Notes: generated from the letters alone by a model not told the origin. A stretch of 64,000 bases of DNA from Pipra filicauda (GCF_003945595.2 NW_024103862.1:1350501-1414500), one strand, 5' to 3'. Positions 26,801 through 40,000 are shown, counted from the stretch's first letter. Translations and numbers: made by a program.

Positions 26801-29800
26801 ATACAGACTAAAAATTTTCACACTAAGTACACTTTTAGAAATTCTTTTTTACTAATATTACTACAACACAAGTTAAAAACTAGATGAAGCAATAAATCAA
26901 AATTTGTTCTCTGAAAGCTCAGCTTTAATTTGAAAAACATAATTTTGTAACATTTGGAATGAACACCCTAAGTGTATGATTCAAGGTACTACTTAGCATC
27001 CACTTGATCTCACGGTGAACCTAAAGTCAATCTCATTTGTATGAAATGTCCTGGTCATTTCACCAGTTACCCATTTCAAGTGCCCTTAAAAACAGCTTTT
27101 ACCACTAGCATTTAAAATTGTTTCACATTCAAAGAAAATTATTAACTCCAACAATTGTATAAACCCATACAATAGCAGCTTTTCACTTGACTGGACTTGA
27201 ACAATAAACATCACAAGTAACCTTCGGGTAAGAGATGTTGCTTTCATTATTTCTGTTGTAAAAACTTTGAAATTAACAAAAATAAGACTACAGGGAAATA
27301 ATTAATACATAAAACTACAAAGAAAAAGGAATAAGCTCTTATCTGCATTTACTGGGGATCGTGAAAGATATAAATCACCACAAGAAAGATTTAATTCAGT
27401 ATTAAAAAAGAACTCTCATGACAAGAGCAGTTAAGCACTATTAAGAAAAACTGACTAGTGAGTTTGCATAATTTCTGTTATTTGAGGTTTTTATGGGTTT
27501 CAAAATACTAGTGGTACCATCTTTTTCTTTAAATCAGTTCTGACAAACTTCACTAAGCATATTTTATTCAAAGAGGTGGCAGGAAGCTATCCAGTTTGCT
27601 ACTTGTGTTAGTTTTCTGCTGTTCTAGTGAACTGAATCAGCAAACACCTGACAAGCATCAGAGATGGCATAGAGGAAGTAGTAACAACATGTGCCCAATG
27701 ACAGGACTTTTAACCTTCATCAATAATGAGTTATGTCAACTCACCTCATCTCATAAGACTATATCTTAAAAAACAGATTAAGCAAACGGATTAGACAAAC
27801 ATCTGCTAATAACACTGTAAGTACAATTTATCCTTCCTGGGGCTGAGAGGAGTAGACCAGAATTCTCGAGGTTCATTCGCTGCATCACTTTACTTAAGTT
27901 TTAAAAGGCAACATAGAGCCCATTTTGAATCCATTTAGTGAAACTTTAACAAAACCAAAATTTCACTTAATATATACAGAGATAGATATTTGCCCACTTA
28001 GCACTGCCAAAATTAGATATGTCTAATGTAGCATGCATTTACCTCACACGTGTTTCCTATGTAAAATACCGTCTTGCTGAAAGGATAAGCCTAAAACATT
28101 TTATGACTCCATCATTTCAGTTTTAATCTCTTAAGCAGGAATTCAGTTTTCAAGACCTTACATTTTTTAAGAAAACCTGCTAAATGCGTATTAGCTGTAA
28201 AATGTTGGCTGTACATACCAACTTCTTGAGTACACATCTCCAGTTTTACTCCTATTGCCCAAAGTTGGCTGGAGCAGAAGACTGAAAACGATAGACTAGT
28301 ATGGGTTCAGACCTCTCAGAACAGCAATGGAACTGGAATACTCTGAGTCTTACAGAAGACTTGCAAGGTGACGAAAAGTTCAGGAGTTACACAGAATCAT
28401 TAATGTCACTGGTGATGCTTTAGTCCAGCCTGTGATTGGAGGTCTGGTAGACATTCACATCATATTGTCTGCAGAAGACTTCAGGGAAAGGAAAAAAACA
28501 CGTAAAGCCAGCAAAACATAGCTGTATTCTAATCAGAAGTCAAATAATAACAAAGGCTTCCTCACTTAAATATCCTAATTCCTTTTTGTTAATGCATGAA
28601 CCTAGTTCTTTGGTTTATACAAGCAAAACACTACTTGGTCAAGCACACATATAGTTTCCCTTTTTTACAAGTTATTAAAGCACCTTTTCCTGTAATTCAC
28701 TAATATACCTGCAGCATATTGGTCAGAAAACAAGGAATCCATTGAGAAGCTTGAAAGTTGGGGGGGAAAAAAACCCTAATTCAAATGTCAATACCATATT
28801 TAATTTGATAAGCCTGTATACACTTCATGCGTCACCTGCTCTGGAGACCATATAGGAAGGAATACAACATATCACCTTGCCCATTTGGACTATTCCTTTT
28901 CAGAAAACCGTGAATGCTTCAAAGAAGAGAGATTCTTCTCTTATTTGCACAGAACAAAACGTGCTACATTAGGCTGGACTTTCAGGACAATTTATAAATA
29001 TGGGAAATTCACCATCACCAAGTACAACTCACAACATGCACTACAAATGGAGAAGATCCTAACCGAGCTGCTACATGGAAAATTAATATGTCATAAAAGC
29101 AAAGTTTTTGTCAATTATTACATTTATATTCGGGGAAGAAAGCATTGTCAACATACGTCCATCTTTGTTTGCCTGCCAATAATTATTCCCATATGCATTC
29201 CTGGTCATTAACACAGTATTCTGTCGATTCTTCCTGTCCAAAAATATATGTGCCTAACACACACAGAGAGCTTCACTGCTACCAAACCAGGGACAAAGCC
29301 AAAAGTGACTGACAGGTCTGTAATTTCTACATATGCATATATGAAGAAGAGCAAGTCATGAAAAAAAAGTAGAATAATGTAATAAGATACACCAAAAATG
29401 TACGGAAAAAAAATTATCATTACACGTGAAAAGAGCAAAGACAGCATCTTCTGTGAAGACAACATACTTCAGAACACTTAAGGAGACCTTTCAACCTCGA
29501 TATAAGAAATCCTTAGAAGCCAAAATGGGCTGACTCCCCACCAAAACATGCTTTCCACCATAATTTTCTCCAGAGACTTCCGCTAGAATATAATTTTATC
29601 ACTGGGTGCTGGGAAACCATACTAATGCACATTCAGAATTTAGGGCAGTGTTCACAAGAAAAACCTGCCTTTTGTCCTGATAGTCATAATGACCCTTTTC
29701 GTAGTATTCCAACACGATCAGATGAAACTAAATACAGTGCAGTTCATATTGTGACTGATGTAACGTGGGCAGGGAACAATACCATGGAAAAGAAAAAGCC

Positions 29801-29968
29801 AAGGATCTTTGTCTCCTTCTAGACGGATTGCCAAGTCTCAGTAGTTGGAGGGAGAAAAAGCACAGCATCCCACATAAAACACTGCAGTGCATGTTCACCA
29901 TTTCAGCAAAGTCGCTGCAGCTTTAGGCAATCCCGTAGGAAATTTGGACCCCTCAAAGAAAGCCAAAG

Positions 29969-29970
<2 letters not shown>

Positions 29971-30003
<33 letters not shown>
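29971..30003. repeat. Poly(A) run of 33
   Basis: An uninterrupted run of 33 A on the plus strand (poly-T on the PDE7A sense strand), about 225 bases inside intron 1 from the exon 1 donor. No retrotransposed body was recognised on its left side. Confidence 0.95.
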
Positions 30004-30011
<8 letters not shown>

Positions 30012-30228
30012 AAAACAGCCCTAGCTTAAAAACTGTAGAAGAAACAAATAATCCACTGGCTGTGGAAATAAAGCCCAAGGAGCTCACCAATCGCATCGCA
30101 ACCAATACTACAGAGATAAGATCGGCAATAACCAGCCATAAATCTATTAAATGCTGTATCTTCTCGCCGCCGCCGCCGGTGTTCGGGCGCAGGCGGGCAA
30201 GGGCTGCGGGCCCGGTAGTGGTGCCTAC

Positions 30229-30366
30229 CTGCGAGAGCTGCCGGGGGTTGGGGCAGCCGAAGAGTGCGGAGCTGGAGCTGAAGCTGATGGCCCCTCTGCG
30301 GCTGAGGACGTGCTGCGGCACCGGCCTGTCCAGCGGCAGCACGGGCAGCTGGTAACATACTTCCAT
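30229..30366 (-). CDS. PDE7A: PDE7A coding exon 1 (PDE7A1-type N-terminus)
   Basis: This is the first coding exon of the high-affinity, cAMP-specific phosphodiesterase 7A, which lowers cytosolic cAMP. It gives exactly 46 codons, from MEVCYQLPVLPLD to PNPRQLSQ. The reading matches the known N-terminus of the long vertebrate isoform residue for residue as far as I recall. The exon ends in CAG followed by a GT donor (GTAGGC) at 30228-30223, in phase 0. Open reading continues into the intron but loses the match. The block SRRGAIS at residues 22-28 is the first of two RRGAIS motifs that in mammalian PDE7A1 have been linked to binding the PKA catalytic subunit; the second, and the catalytic domain, lie in later exons left of this window. 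The start codon at 30366 is the family's start. The exon sits inside a CpG island. Confidence 0.95.
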
Positions 30367-30819
30367 TGACGAAGCCTCGGTGCGCCGGCCCGCCGCGGGG
30401 CAGCGGCCTCGCCCGCCGCACCTGCCCGCGCAGGGCTCCCCGCAGCGGGGAAGGGCCGGCGGCGAAGCCCCGCGGGGGCCCGGCGCCTCCTCGCCGCCCC
30501 CGCGCCCCCCGGGGGGCCGGGCCGGGCCGCGCCGGGCCCCGCGCCTTTGTGCTTCGCTGCCGCCAAAGCCCGGCGGGAGCCGCCGGCGGGAGCTGGGGGG
30601 AGGCGGCGGAGCGGGACGGCTCTGTCAGCGCCCGGGGCGGCGAGTCCCGGCCCGCAGCCCGCGGCCGCCGCCGCTCCCTCCCTCCCGCCCGCCCGCCCTC
30701 GGGCGCGCTGCCGCCGGCGGGAGCCGCTGTCAGCGCCGCTGCCCCGCGCCGCGCATGGAGGGCCGGGGGCCGCGCCAAGGGACACGCGCCGCGCTCGCCC
30801 CTATTGTCCGGCACGGCCG

Positions 30820-31017
30820 GGAGCGGGAGCGGGAGCGGGAGGAGGAGGAGGAGGAGGAGGCGCCGCTCCGCTGAGGGGAAGGGGCCGGGCCGTCGGAGAG
30901 GGGACCCGGGCAGGAGGGGGAGGAGGAGAAGGAGGAGGAGGAGAACGGAGAGGAGGAGGAGGAGGAGGAGGAGGGAGAGAAAGAGGAGGAGGAGGAGGAG
31001 GAGGAGATGGAGGAGGG
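30820..31017 (+). repeat. GGA/GAGCGG polypurine tract in the PDE7A promoter
   Basis: Two purine-rich blocks occur: GGGAGC repeats running into (GGA)n at about 30820-30860, and near-continuous GGA/GAA repeats at about 30911-31017. The PDE7A-sense strand is correspondingly C/T-only. Many GG and GGGGG steps make quadruplex or triplex structures possible. Confidence 0.9.
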
Positions 31018-31261
31018 ATGGAGCCTCCGCCCCGCCCGCGCGCCGGCCCGGCTGGAGGAGCAGGCACGAGCCCGGCGGACCGTGCGTGGGTCGCGCGGCT
31101 GGCGACACGCGCACAGCGGCGTCATCACGTCACCGCTGCCCACACTCGCGCTCCCCGTCCGCGCGCACCAGGCAGGGGCGGCTCGGCGGGCGCCGCACGC
31201 ATGCGCCCTCCGCCCTCCCCTCGCGCCCTCGCAGACGCCCTCGTTCCCTCCTTCTCCTTCT

Positions 31262-31778
31262 GTCACGGAATCACAGAATCACGGAGTCATTTAGGTTGGA
31301 AAAGACCTCTGAGATCATCGAGTCCAACCTATGACCGAATACCACCGTGTCAACTAGACCATGGCATTAAGTGCCATGTCCAGTCTTTCCTTAGACACCT
31401 CCAGAGGCGGTGACTCCACCATCTGCCTGTGCAGCCCATTCCAATGGGTAATCACCGTTTCTGTGAAGAAATTCTTCCTCATGTCCAACCTAAATCTCCC
31501 CTGGCACAGCCTGAGGCCATGTCCTCCTGTCCTGCCACTTGTACACCGACTCCCAGCTCGCTACACCCTCCTTTCAGGCAGTTGTAGACGGTGGTAAGGT
31601 CTCCCCTGAGCCTCCTTCAGGCTAAACAACCCCAGCTCCCTCAGCAGCTCCTCACAGGACTTGTGCTCCAGACCCTTCACCAGCTTCGTTGCCCTTCTCT
31701 GGGACTCACTCCAGCACCTCAATGTCCTTCTTGAATTGAGGGGCCCAGAACTGGACACAGGACTCGAGGTGTGGCACT
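31262..31778 (-). mobile_element. CR1 LINE 3' fragment, minus strand
   Basis: Read on the minus strand, this is the end of CR1 ORF2 and its 3' UTR. The plus strand begins with CACAGAATCACGGAGTCAT, the complement of the terminal octamers, then the GGTTGGAAAAGACCTC tail and the RT C-terminal segment (FFTETVITHWNGLHRQ-like reading). It abuts the CpG island's outer edge. Confidence 0.92.
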
Positions 31779-31789
31779 GCTCGTGTGAG

Positions 31790-32151
31790 ATGCAAAGGGC
31801 TCGTGGAAGCCCCAGGCTGGAAAGAAGGTAGTGGGTGTTTGTCTTGGTGCCCCCATGTTGTAAAGTGCCATACTCGAGGGAATGGCGTGAGGCTGTGTCA
31901 TGGGAGGTTTACTTTGGATATCTGGGAAAAGGTTTCTCACCAGAGGGTGGTTGAACACTGGAACAGGCTCCCCAGGGAGCACCTTGGTCAGAGCACCGAG
32001 CCTGTCTGAGTTCAAGAAGGGTTTGAACAACGCTTTTGGGTACATGGTGGGATTCTTGGGGCTGTCCTGAGCAGGGCCAGGAGTTGGACTCTAATGATCC
32101 CTTCCCACTCAGGATATAATGATATCCCTTTCAACTGAGGATATTCTGTGA
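31790..32151 (+). mobile_element. CR1 LINE 3' fragment, plus strand, different subfamily
   Basis: The fragment carries the RT C-terminal remnant (about 31890-31975) and a 3' UTR of the GGGGCTGTCCTGAGCAGGGC type ending in GGATATTCTGTGA. That ending differs from the neighbouring minus-strand copy, so the two are separate insertions of different subfamilies. They face each other tail-out. Confidence 0.88.
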
Positions 32152-34017
32152 CTGCGTTCATCAGCCCTCAGTTCCCTCCCCTGCTATGTCCTGAGGGCTG
32201 GGGGAGCCACACTGAGGGAGCTGTGGTCTCACTGGGGCCTGATCCGGCTTCTCCTGCAGGAGGCTGGGCACCAGTCAGCAGGGCCTGGCCTTGAATGCCC
32301 AGCTTGGGCAGCTGCTTGAAAATCAAACACGGAAAGACAGTTTTGTTTTAAAATGCACTATGTATCAACAGCAATGCACTGGGGAGTTTGTATTTGCATT
32401 TGAACCCTTGCTGTTCATTTTTAGAGTGTGGAGGGGTGGGGTTTTTTGCAAGACAAAGAGGTAGAACTGTGTAATCTTTGTTAAGGTAAAAAATGAGATT
32501 CCTGGAAAACCACACAACTCCAGGAATTGTACTCTAAGGGAGAGAAGGAATAATTCATTATGTGATCTGGACCGTCACGTCACATTATGTACATCGCATT
32601 AGCCGGAACACTTAGAAATAAACTTTGCATTGTTTTTTTTTCTTTTTAGGACTAAGCCTCTCTTTGTGTCTCTCTGCAGCTGCTTTTTTATCCCCATCCT
32701 TTCATCTCTTATTTCTCCATCATAAAAAAAAAAAATCCTAAATATAGCATGATAGGTAAAGGAACATTTCTGTTCTTTGCATAATATATGAAGTGCCTGT
32801 ACCCACTTAAAAAATCATATTTTGCAAAATGATTCATATGATTTAATTTTGCATAATACATTATTCTTCTAAGTGCTTGCTTACTGGCAGAAAGGTTTAG
32901 ATTTCACATGATAATAGTTATTTATAGGCAATGACACAGCTTTGGAGGAGCCCATTTGGAAAGAATAGGTGGTTTGTATGGAAGATTTTCATCTGCTTGA
33001 ACTAGTTATAGAAGCAAGAAGTTTTATAGATGTGGACTGGTGGCTGTTTCACCTGGAGCTGTGAAGTTAACAAATGCACCTTGTTATTTTGCAGAACTGC
33101 AGTCCCACATTGTCTCATGGATAGTCACAAGGTCATACAGACACGTTAGAGAGGACATTGGATCAAGTACCATGTCTTAAAAGCTTCTTCAGCTGTTTTT
33201 CTCACCATTTTTGAAATAAAAATCTCACAAGCATTCTCAGTATGTATTTATAATGTATACATGCAATAATTTGAGATATAATAAACACATAGTAATTCAA
33301 AGTCAAATCACATACTCAGCCTTTTTTTTTTTTCAGTAATTAAGACATGTCAGGTTTTCTTCTGCATTCTTTGACAGTTTACTCATGTTTGGCCTGTTAA
33401 CATTAAATCTACAATGCATTTAAGTTACTGATAGAACACCACCAGCTTCGCTGGAATCAGGATTTCCATCTCTCATTCATTTTTCAAAATTACTACTAAT
33501 AATGAATTATTTTCCTGTACTCAGGTAGGATGGATTTTTACACTAGTCAATCCAAAATTCAATTCATAAACAATATGTCATGTCTTTTGGGGGAAAAAGT
33601 GCATATTCTTACTTTCACTGAATATAAATAGTGCATATTTCAATCCTATAAGGTCAAACTATGAGTAAAGATTGTTGATAATGAGTTTTATGGTTCCTGT
33701 CAGCTTTGTGTACTTTCCACCTGATTAGTTGAAACTAGTTCATTAAGGTCATTTTAGTTCTCAATCTGAGCCAGTATAGCCTTAAATAACATAACCAGTA
33801 TTATCCCTCATATTATCTTTGATCTGTAATTAACATTATATAAACACCTTTAAGGAAACTGAAAATACATTATTATGAAGTAAGCATAGGTTTTCCAGGC
33901 AGTGGCTGTTTCCATAAGTGTGCTGCTTTCAGGGCACAAATTACTATTTTTTAATAAGTACAGAAGTTAATATTAGCCAGGTGTTGATTTCTTGTATAAG
34001 CTTACAAAGGAAGACTC
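32152..34017. other. Intergenic, no gene seen
   Basis: The first 170 bases are still GC-moderate unique sequence; the rest is AT-rich. No exon, RNA gene or repeat was recognised apart from short A/T runs (32631-32642, 32726-32738, 33322-33334). Confidence 0.5.
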
Positions 34018-34081
34018 TTATAGAATCATAGAATGGCTTGGGTTGGAAGGGACATTAAAGATCATCTAGTTCCAACCCCCA
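34018..34081 (-). mobile_element. CR1 LINE terminal tail, minus strand
   Basis: Only the last 60 or so bases of a CR1 are present: the complement of ATTCTATGATTCTA, then GGTTGGAAGGGACATTAAAG and the CATCTAGTTCCAACCCCC end. A very strongly 5'-truncated copy. Confidence 0.88.
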
Positions 34082-37000
34082 ATCTTGCCTCTGAATAATA
34101 GACAAAGCCTTAAAATTATGATGTAAGTCACATATTTTCAGCCTAAATATGTTTGTTACAAAAAGAATGCATGTTCTGTGACTTATATCCTGCCAGTTCC
34201 ATCTGCTGTCTTCACCTGCCGCAAGTTAAGAGCTTGTAGAAAAGGCAAGAGGTTTTTATTGATTTGTGTCATAAAACTATAGCAACACCAAAGTGTTCAT
34301 TCACAGCCTTTTGTTTGAATTAAGTTGTTCTCCTAGTGAACCGTGGAGTTCTTTGAGTACCACGGTGCTGCATGTCTTAAATGCATCATAGGACATCACG
34401 AGGTGCCACAGTTCAGCTGTGTAAGCCCTGCATATTGTGAATTCTTTCTCATGGCAGATACAGCCATTAATAGAGACGGATTAAAATATTCAAATTTAGG
34501 GGGTATTAAAAACATTTCGATGTTTCTCAGTTAATGTCTTTTACACATCATTATAATTTTCAGGGTGCTGTTAGCAAGGAAGAAGCGTTACTGATGGCCA
34601 GACTTATCACAAGGAACAGCACTCCCACGAAACTGGAGAGATGGAAGATCACAAAATCAGAGTTAGTTTAGTTTTCTGGTTACTGTGAAAAGAGGATGAA
34701 ATCACACAGGCACTCCAGCAAGACATTCTGCTGGGCTAACTGCATGGCACAGAGTGCCTCTCTGGGGCACAGCCAGCTAACACTGTCAGAACTGAACAGT
34801 CTGAACAGAAGAGGATGCTTTTCCCATGTTCTCGTACAAAATGGAAAATAAGGATCCTCAAAGGCATAACATGTTTGTACTTTGAAAACACCATGAGAAC
34901 ACAGAAAATATTTATTTGTACAGGTAAATGACCAAGACAAGCACAAGAGATTTTAACTTTTCTTCTTACCTGAAGAATTTATGTGATATAAAAGGCAGGG
35001 TTATTTCTGTAGACAAGTAGAAAGTCACTTTGTTTGTTATGTCCTTGGTAACTGCATTTTTAGACATTGTTTTTGGCATGTGCCATTTCTTTGGCACATA
35101 ACCAGATACGTCTTTTTTTTCACCCAGACTTATTATCTGAGTGAACACTGTGTATTTCCATAGGAATTCCAGACCTCTGGCAACTCATTTGAAATGTACT
35201 TATGTCCCTATTTGATGTGTCCCTTCCCTCTGCCTTGTCCTGGGTCTGTGTTGGGCTTGTTTAAATTTTTGTGGCAATACAACATTCTTGACTCCTACTT
35301 TGCTTGCCATCCCCTGCACCCCAGATATTTTCTACAGAACTTTGCACCATCCCCTCAGTGTATTCGTCCTTCCTGAGTGGGATAATTTGCACTTGCCTTT
35401 ACCTGAGTGTGTTGTGATTTCCTCAACCCATTTTTTTGGTTGGTCAAGAGTCAGTACAAGTCCTGTCCTTCTACTTCCAGACCTTCCTGGCTCTCTGTCA
35501 TCTGCAAATTTAATAAGCATGCTCTCAAAACAGCTCAGCAGTAAAGATTCTAAGAATGAGTGAGTCTAAGACCTGGAAGAGTTCTGAAAACTAGCGTTTA
35601 GTAAACCCTGTCAACCCTTACTAACTCCTCTGGGAATGGTTTTCAATCATTTTTGCACCCATATTGCAGTAGCTTTATCTATTTTATGGCCCAGGTTCGT
35701 CTTTCCTGGCTTTTGAGGCTTAACCTGGAGACTAGTTGCCTAAGGCTAATTTCCTAGTCAATAATTAAGGGAGAGACAGCAGGCCGTTCAAGTTGTTCTT
35801 TGAAGTTGCCTTTCTCTCCACTGAGAAGCAGCAGCACAGCACAACCTTTCTCCTAATTTAGTTGCTTCAGTTTGTGTCTGTGAAGTCGATCAGATGAAGT
35901 GGGATATGTGATTTTGTTTATAGTGGTGTCAGGGTGGACTGTGTAGAAGGACAGTGTCAGTAAAGACAAGCTAAGTCATGTGTACCATGTTCCCATTAGC
36001 TACAGGTTTTGTCACTCTGCTGGAGAGGCAGATAAAGTCCGTCTGACTTGTCTGGGCAGACTGGTTGTTTGCTTTACCTTCACTTTCTGGTATTTTGAAT
36101 ATTATATTGAAAACTGTTGAGAATATTTCCAATATTTGTAATAATAACTTCAGTTTCACTAAACAGACAGTGGCTAATAGAAATGTACCAATTATGCACC
36201 AAAACCAGCAAGCTGGAGCAGAAAGCTTAAGAGCGATCCCAGAGCATTTCAAGGTTTTTATTACTTCCAGCCCTAAGAATTGTCCTTTATGCTTAATTTA
36301 AGACTTTAAGTTTTACTGACAATTTATAGTCTTCAGGAGCAGGGACTGACTATGGAAACAGGCTAACAAAAGTCAGTTCTGAGCACAGCTACGGACTGTC
36401 AAAACTTTAATATGGATTCAAAGACAACTTTTTCTAACTCCACTGAAGATGTTATTGGAAATAATTATTTCTTAAATGCACTCCTAAAAAACTTTAGCGA
36501 GAGTGCACACAGCTTAAATATTTTCAGCCATTGAAGCTCTGTTTTCTCAGTGATTATGGTTACCTGGACAAAAATCCTCATACTACAGTTAAAACGAAAA
36601 AGGGCGTTGGTGTCAGCATGAGCCTGTGGAAAAAGCTTCTCTTTGTGTCATTTTTACATGCATAATAACAGCTGATGCACAGAATATTTTTAATATCAGA
36701 GTGGGAGGATATGAGAACCCCAGGTGCAGTTTCAGAGGTGCAGCTTACAAGTTTAATGGTGTTATTAGAAGCTGAAAATTCACAGCCTTTTGTGTTAGTA
36801 ATGGAGGTGGGTTTGGACCCCTATGAACTGATGTAACAAAAGCATTGCACATTCACCAGCTGAATCATTTCTTAAGGTACCATTCAGTACTTGGTAACCT
36901 CCGTGATAAGCTGTAGAGCATCAATCACCTGTTCTGTCTTTAAAAAAATGTGGTGATTTATTTTTTATTGGGTTTTATAGCTTTTTTTAATATGTTGCCC

Positions 37001-40000
37001 CAATACCTCATTAAAATTGCATATCCTTTCTAGATTTGTTTACTGGTGTAAATTTTTAGCAGTAATTTTTAGCAGTCTTTACAAGGATTTTTCAAAGCAA
37101 TTTTGACTTTTATGTTTTAAAATTTTCCCCGTGATTAGGGACTAGAGTTAGGTTTTGATTTGGAAGTTGTCTTTAGGTTCAAAATATGCCTGATGTCCCA
37201 TCTGATCCTTTATTGGCCTATTGATATATGGTAAAGGTGTCTTATTAAAACTGAGACTATCAAATACTGGTAGAAATGAAATAATGAGCTAAAGTTCCTG
37301 CTAACCATTGAGACTGAAGAACAGTGTCTTATTAATCTCACTGTGTTGTTGTCAAAAACTAAAGGAAAGCAGTTTGTTGTCTAAAGCTCAAAAATGAGAC
37401 CTTTCTTGGAGTCCTGCCTTCTTCTAGGACATAAGGGACCTTACACTGAATTAATTCTACAGAGGGTCCTTTGATGAAATGAGCTCATAGGAGAAGCAGC
37501 TAATGCAATTCCTATTAAAAAAAAAAGCAAACAAACCAACAAGTATGAGGTTTAACTAGTCCTGGTTTTTATAAGACCAGTGCTGGTATTTACAATAGAA
37601 TTTTTCAAAGAACATTTTAATTTTGTCTGGTTATATTAAAGATGAGCGCACTCCCTTGTTGAAGTATCATATTTGTATGAAAATGTAAAATAGTTGTCTT
37701 TTTATATATGCTAAAATTAATGGAAGATTTCTAGCAACGAAAGTACACTTTAACAACAGTCTCCCTTTGGTGTTTGAAGCAAACCAGAAATGGGCATTTG
37801 AGTAACTTGCAGCATTTGCACATTGATAATTTGGATGACTACATGCAGGAACCTAGCAGTCCTTATCTTACACCTACGTTCCTCCTGCATTTTGGCTTTT
37901 TTACTATTCAATTTTATTTTTATTGAAGTGCTATTTTATGCAATTATTCCCTCACAAAAAGAGTTATTTTGAAATAAATATTAACTACTGTTAGAATGAA
38001 CAATTACATTAATAGAATCACATTAGTAGTAAAAATGTCTACTAATTAGTATTCAAATTATATTCCAAGTAGTTATTTTTCTGCCTTCTCTAAAGATACT
38101 CAAATATACCACTTCAGTTTCTCGATTAGATTTGAGCTTTCTTCAGAAATTAATGAGGATTTTCATCTTTTTGTTCTTGTTTTTTAGCTAATTGGTGGGA
38201 CTATCAAAACGTACAGCAGTAGAAGGTAACCCCATTCAGACAAATAGAAGTCAGAGGATTAAATATTTACAGCTACTCTTGGTTTTCCACTATGTAGCAT
38301 CCTGACATTTCTTTGTGAAGGAAAGAATGTGTTGGAGTTAGCATCAGCATGACTTCTCCTTGCAAGTCTGGAAAAACATCTGTCATTCTGCCAGTCTTCC
38401 CATTAACTACCTGAGCAAATGCAGCGAGAAGATTTCATTACTTTCAAGAGACTAGCTCTGCTTTTCTTTAGATTTGTTCTTTGCTAAACCTTTTGTTTTT
38501 AACAATTGCAAAAAGGTAACTGGAATCCTGTCAGATTTACAACTCACTAAATTTCTATGTGCTTAACCCAATTAAAACTGGAAGGAATATTGCCAGTATG
38601 TCAACAAAAATGCAACAGGGTGATGGGAGGGTTAGTTTACAGAGAGTCCTGAATTCCTTCGTCTTGACCGAAGGAACAAGAATTGTTCTTGTAAGACAAG
38701 TGCATACTAAAAGGATTAACTCTGATAAACTTTTATATTCAGACAAAAGACAGTTGAAGTACTAGGAGAACATTTTTTGATCAATTTCTTAAAAGCAGCT
38801 TTACATTTAATTAGAGAGGAGTCTCTTGTATAAAAACTGAGTAGGGGGAATAGTGCACTGAAACACAGGCTGAGTGTGGAGTGCACTGGAACTGTGGTTT
38901 TAAAATATGCATTTTGCTAATACACATTGTGCTAAGCTATGTAGCTGTGCAGACAGGCCATGCCCCACCATCTCACTCCTCCTGGCTCTTTGTCCTACCA
39001 GTACGGATGCTCAGCTCTAGGGTAAGCCAAGAGAGTTTAGAGAGTTAAACTGGCAAAAAATTAATCTTAGCTCTGCTGACCCTAGCGAAAAAACCCTCAA
39101 AAAACAACAAACAAAAAACAAACTGGGAAAGGCCAAACAGCACAGTTGGTACAAGGTGCAGGTATGTAACTGGAGATAGGAATGCCCCTTTTGGAATAAA
39201 ACCATAATTAGACCACGTCATCTGTATTGTAAAAACTCACATAAGTCATGAGGATTATGTAAGGAGTTACACAGGTACTATATAATTCCATAAGTGGTTC
39301 ATTTTAGAAAAATCTAGTTTTAAAATCTCACATAAGTATATTCATTGCAATATATGTGTAACATATTGAAACATATAACAGGTAAGATTAATATATAACC
39401 TACATGTGGAATATATAACGTCTGTGGTATATATATGTAATATGACACAAGACAGGCATAACAGAAATTGTGGTGAAAATATGGGTTAATTGGCATAAAG
39501 TATTAGTGGTACAAAGCATATCCTTAATTTTATGCATGTTCTTACATGCTTTGCTGAGCTGGGATTATGGAGAGCACCCTCTAGTCGTGTCAGAACATCA
39601 GTTAACTCTACATAAATCAATACTATGTCAGCAGTTTTCTAGATTAATTACATGACTAGAAGTTTGAAGAATACTTTTATACAAGTATAGACCTAAGAAA
39701 TAAGCAACTTTTATAATGTTTATTGTTAATATAATTCTTTAATAAACAATTTCATACTAAAATGTATAAAATCTGAATAAATATACTAGCCTGAAACTTG
39801 TTCAAAACCTGCAAGATGGCATGTTTTATAGGATATCTAACACCAGGGAAAACCATGACATCTGTTTAGTTCTATGCAGGAGGTTTTACTTATACACTCA
39901 AGTTGTGACTATACAAAATAAGTAGAAAACCCATATTCTGTAATATCTATAATTTGTCTAAAAAGACAGAAAGAGTGTAAAACCTCTAAAGAAAGATGCT

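Larger units (their letters stand above)
19383..29970 (-). other. PDE7A intron 1, proximal part (no gene seen)
   Basis: About 10.6 kb of AT-rich sequence without recognised exons. It contains a TA/CA-type simple repeat at 19711-19790, A-runs (for example 24187-24203) and a possible SINE scrap at 23740-23830. The ORFs are all about 110 codons or shorter and unrecognised. Confidence 0.55.
30150..31250 (-). promoter_or_regulatory. CpG island: PDE7A promoter and 5' UTR
   Basis: About 1.1 kb of very GC- and CpG-rich DNA surrounds exon 1 and extends upstream of its ATG (30366), in sharp contrast to AT-rich DNA on both sides. No TATA box was seen. The 5' UTR and start sites should lie in 30367 to roughly 31000, but the start site cannot be placed from sequence. 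A CRE-like octamer (TGACGTGA on the minus strand, 31125-31132) lies about 760 bases upstream of the ATG. Long ORFs crossing the island on both strands are low-complexity Ala/Arg/Gly/Pro/Ser readings and are not called as genes. Confidence 0.85.

Noticed and set aside
29940..30003. Poly(A) run as the tail of a processed pseudogene or retrotransposon
   Set aside because: No coding or repeat body was recognised to its left, so it is listed only as a homopolymer.
1..30228. Search for the first exon of the short PDE7A isoform (PDE7A2 type)
   Set aside because: No minus-strand reading matching that short hydrophobic N-terminus was found by eye. It probably lies left of the window.
30026..31413. 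Very long ORFs (up to 362 codons) on both strands across the CpG island
   Set aside because: They are low-complexity Ala/Arg/Gly/Pro/Ser readings caused by GC-rich DNA lacking stop codons. Only the 46 codons of PDE7A exon 1 match a known protein.
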